In this document: positions 61,922 to 64,000 of the stretch, piece after piece | How the letters are laid out: each line of letters starts with the position of its first letter | How positions within the stretch are numbered: position 1 is the first letter of the stretch | Assembly: GCF_000422465.1 (NCBI RefSeq) | Contig: NZ_KE383845.1 | Location: 418,241 to 482,240 of the forward strand | Source: Paenibacillus harenae DSM 16969 | GTDB taxonomy: Bacteria; Bacillota; Bacilli; Paenibacillales; Paenibacillaceae | Reading direction: 5' to 3' | DNA: 64,000 nucleotides | Translations under genes and position numbers: made by a program | The notes under the pieces: generated by a model | What the model saw: the letters and a program-made list of their open reading frames with translations, nothing else | The model's database searches: none | Told to the model about the DNA's origin: nothing

Positions 61922-62593
61922 TCATTCTCGCTTCATGCCGCGTATCCTCTGCTTTGTTTCCGGATCCGCGCGGTACGATTCCGTTATTTTCTGCAGCGCT
62001 TTATTATAGGTGAAGTCATCCAGGGCGCAGCTCTCCAAATAAGCCGTCGTACGTTCCGGCAGCTTCACAAAGCAAACGGAGATGGCCCACGCGACCGCCA
62101 TCCGGACATAATACCGGTCCCGCTTCGTATGATCCAGCAGCTCCAGCACACGGTCGATATATTCCTCTTCGATATAATAATCAAGCAGCATCACGACGCC
62201 GAAACGGATTTCGTATTCCTGTTCCGAAGCCAGGTATGGCTGCAAAAATTCCCACACCCGTCTCCTGTTCGTCTTCACGGCCTTTAATCCGGCGCAGAAG
62301 CTGTCGCAGACCGACCAATTGTCTATTCTGGGAACAAAAGCGGCTGTAAAGCGGAGAATTTCTTCGATATCCGTCTTGACGCAACCGATCACCATGCCCT
62401 GGAGCATCACTTCCTCGAAGTAGTCATTCTCCGCTTGCTCCAGGTATGTGCGCCAGTCTCCCTTGGCGATTTGCTTCGCCAGCTTGCGAAGCTCCGGCAG
62501 CCGAACGCCCAGCACGTTGTCGATATTCGGTATTAACGCGGAAGAAAACTTCCGGTACTTCTCATCGGCCATCCCGATTAACTGCGCCTTCAT
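61922..62593 (-). CDS. DNA alkylation repair protein (AlkD/YhaZ-like, ALK motif HEAT family)
   Basis: 223 residues built of helical HEAT-like repeats: RKFSSALIPNIDNVLGVRLPEL, ENDYFEEVMLQGMVIG, WSVCDSFCAGLKA (the WxxCD element conserved in this family), and RFGVVMLLDYYI. The family includes AlkD, a 7-methylguanine/3-methyladenine glycosylase without base flipping (known). It is encoded just downstream of the AlkA-type gene in the same direction. Confidence 0.88.
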   Translation of the reverse strand: MKAQLIGMADEKYRKFSSALIPNIDNVLGVRLPELRKLAKQIAKGDWRTYLEQAENDYFEEVMLQGMVIGCVKTDIEEILRFTAAFVPRIDNWSVCDSFCAGLKAVKTNRRRVWEFLQPYLASEQEYEIRFGVVMLLDYYIEEEYIDRVLELLDHTKRDRYYVRMAVAWAISVCFVKLPERTTAYLESCALDDFTYNKALQKITESYRADPETKQRIRGMKRE

Positions 62594-62609
62594 CCGTCCA
62601 TCCAGCTCC

Positions 62610-63227
62610 TTATTTCATTGAAATTTCCCACAAGTAGATGGACGCAACCGAGCCGTAAGGGGAGTAGCGGTTACGGTAAACCTCAAACTGTTCTTTGGTC
62701 AGGTCCGGCAAGCCGTACAGCTTCATCATTCCACGTCGTATCGCGATATCGCCCCAGCTGACCACGTCGCGGCGCTCCATGGCGTGAATCAGCAGCATTT
62801 CGCCCGTCCATCTGCCTATTCCGCGCAATGCCGTGAGCTTATCGATAACTTCCGAATCTGACAGGTCCTGCAGGCCGTCCAAGGAAAATTCGCCCCGTTC
62901 GATCAACTGCGCGATTTCGTTGATGCAGATTGCTTTCTTCATGGACATTCCGCAGCTTTGAATATCGTCAGCCGAATGGCTGGCCAGGTTCCGCGGCGTG
63001 ACTTCTCCAATTCGGTTCCGCAGCCTGTCCCAAATCGTGTTGACCGCTTTAGCCGAGATTAACTGACCGATTATGGCATACACTAGCGCGGTGAACAGGT
63101 CGGGAGTCACTTCCCGCTCTAATCTGCCCAGCCGCGTAATTGCCGCGCCCAGCGTCTCATCCGCGCTTATGAGATAATCGAGCTCTTCCTGCCCGTAGTC
63201 AAAATATTTGGTTTGAATCGATGCCAT
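62610..63227 (-). CDS. DNA-3-methyladenine glycosylase II (AlkA/MagIII-type)
   Basis: 205 residues. The helix-hairpin-helix is LTALRGIGRWTGEMLLIHA and the catalytic Asp lies in VVSWGDIAIRRGMMKLY. The N-terminal half has IIGQLISAKAVNTIWDRLRN, typical of the short AlkA form in Firmicutes. Reaction: excises alkylated bases (3-methyladenine and others). Forms a two-gene unit with the AlkD-like gene, 16 bp apart. Confidence 0.92.
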   Translation of the reverse strand: MASIQTKYFDYGQEELDYLISADETLGAAITRLGRLEREVTPDLFTALVYAIIGQLISAKAVNTIWDRLRNRIGEVTPRNLASHSADDIQSCGMSMKKAICINEIAQLIERGEFSLDGLQDLSDSEVIDKLTALRGIGRWTGEMLLIHAMERRDVVSWGDIAIRRGMMKLYGLPDLTKEQFEVYRNRYSPYGSVASIYLWEISMK

Positions 63228-63393
63228 CCGTCACCTCTCCATTGCCTGATTTGTAAAGCTCCTATGATCTTACTATACCTCACCGCGCCGCTTTTGTACG
63301 ACTCGCCGAATGGAATAGCAAGATTTCAACATTTGTGATAATAATGGAATTGCGGCGCTTTGCCTATTTTAGCCGAAAGAGAGGTCTCTGCCC

Positions 63394-64000
63394 ATGCAAC
63401 CTGCCCTGAACGAAACGATTAACGGCCTGCTCGAATCGCTTCTGGCGGACATCCAAGATACGCTTGGGGAAAAGCTTGAAGGCTTATACGTATACGGTTC
63501 GCTGGCATGGGGGGATTTCGACCCCGATATTAGCGATATCGATCTGCTCGCAATCGTCTCCTCGGACGTAACAGAGGAAGAATGCGAGGCGCTTCGGAAC
63601 ATGCATGAGCAGTTTGCGAATCGCCATCCGGCATGGAATGACCGCATCGAAGCGCAATACTTGTCGGTCGACGGACTGAAGACGTTCAGAGAGAAGCGGA
63701 GCAGGATCGCCGTCATCAGCCCCGGGGAGCCGCTGAACATGAAGGATGCCGGAGTCGAGTGGCTGCAAAATTGGTACTGCGTCCAGCAGTACGGAAAGGC
63801 GCTGTACGGTCCCGCCTTGTCGACTATTATGGCGCCAATACCGAAAGAAGCTTTTCTTGCGGCCGTGAAGGCTTACGCTAGGCAATGGGAGACGTTCGTG
63901 ATTAACACGCTGCATTCCAGGCCGTATCAGGGCTACGCGATTCTCACGTTGTGCAGGGCGCTGTACACGCTTACGCACGGCGAACAAACGTCCAAGAGGA
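63394..64000 (+). CDS. Aminoglycoside nucleotidyltransferase-like protein (3' end cut off)
   Basis: The frame from the ATG at 63394 is open to the window end (202 codons). The nucleotidyltransferase motif is GLYVYGSLAWGDFDPDISDIDLLA, in which Gly-Ser, then Asp-x-Asp hold the metal; its length and the later LCRALYTLTHGE fit the ANT(3'')/ANT(9) family. Many chromosomal members in spore formers have no proven resistance role. Weak ribosome site only (GAGAGG about 11 bp upstream). Confidence 0.82.
   Translation, partial: MQPALNETINGLLESLLADIQDTLGEKLEGLYVYGSLAWGDFDPDISDIDLLAIVSSDVTEEECEALRNMHEQFANRHPAWNDRIEAQYLSVDGLKTFREKRSRIAVISPGEPLNMKDAGVEWLQNWYCVQQYGKALYGPALSTIMAPIPKEAFLAAVKAYARQWETFVINTLHSRPYQGYAILTLCRALYTLTHGEQTSKR

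Overview
The window looks like the chromosome of a Gram-positive, endospore-forming bacterium of the Paenibacillaceae (Paenibacillus or Cohnella type). The support is the mixed base composition with strong AGGAGG ribosome sites and several TTG/GTG starts, a YesN/YesM two-component pair beside an LplABC-type sugar ABC system, VanW-family and YitT-family proteins, large secreted multi-domain glycoside hydrolases, and lasso-peptide genes resembling those of paeninodin from Paenibacillus dendritiformis. No rRNA, tRNA, CRISPR array, phage or intact insertion sequence was seen.

Layout. 1-5.3 kb: a truncated VanW-family gene, a membrane-anchored protein of unknown function, an XRE regulator and a secreted GH5-like hydrolase. 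5.4-14.9 kb (all minus strand): a lasso-peptide (RiPP) cluster. In transcription order it holds a nucleotidyltransferase, an HPr-kinase-like tailoring kinase, PqqD-like leader-binding B1, transglutaminase-like protease B2, ABC exporter D, cyclase 1, precursor 1, cyclase 2, precursor 2, a cyclase remnant and precursor 3. The three precursor genes are only 45-48 codons long. 14.9-33.2 kb (minus strand): a Wzx/Wzy-type exopolysaccharide or capsule cluster, with a chain-length protein and BY-kinase at its head, a candidate EAR (epsC-type) antitermination RNA after the kinase gene, GalU, priming transferase, glycosyltransferases, polymerase, flippase, a GH50-like hydrolase, acyl- and pyruvyltransferases, ManC-type enzyme and Ugd. 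The lasso genes start 24 bp after ugd on the same strand. 34.3-45.7 kb (minus strand): a YesM/YesN sensor-regulator pair, LplB/LplC permeases, an LplA-like binding protein and a 1388-residue GH50-like enzyme paralogous to the one inside the exopolysaccharide cluster. 46-51.8 kb: CBS-domain protein, AraC regulator and a GHL6/GH151-like hydrolase, then an alkylation-repair group (radical SAM protein, Ogt, AdaA). 51.9-57.5 kb: an unknown protein, two secreted cupredoxin-type proteins, an ECF sigma/anti-sigma pair and a YitT-family membrane protein. 57.6-64 kb: an FAH-family enzyme with a DeoR regulator, the haem-pathway oxidase HemY/CgoX, AlkD- and AlkA-type glycosylases and a truncated aminoglycoside-nucleotidyltransferase-like gene.

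How it works together. The most interesting system is the lasso cluster. It encodes two unrelated lasso cores, one of them present as two near-identical copies. Each precursor follows a cyclase gene or the decayed 3' end of one, so the locus looks like it grew by duplicating a cyclase-precursor cassette. All predicted cores place Asp at position 9 (a nine-residue ring) and end in Ser after an acidic residue, which fits the C-terminal serine phosphorylation known for paeninodin and the kinase gene present here. The upstream exopolysaccharide genes, possible EAR control and two GH50-like hydrolases suggest a matrix-building and matrix-remodelling locus next to, and perhaps partly co-transcribed with, peptide production.
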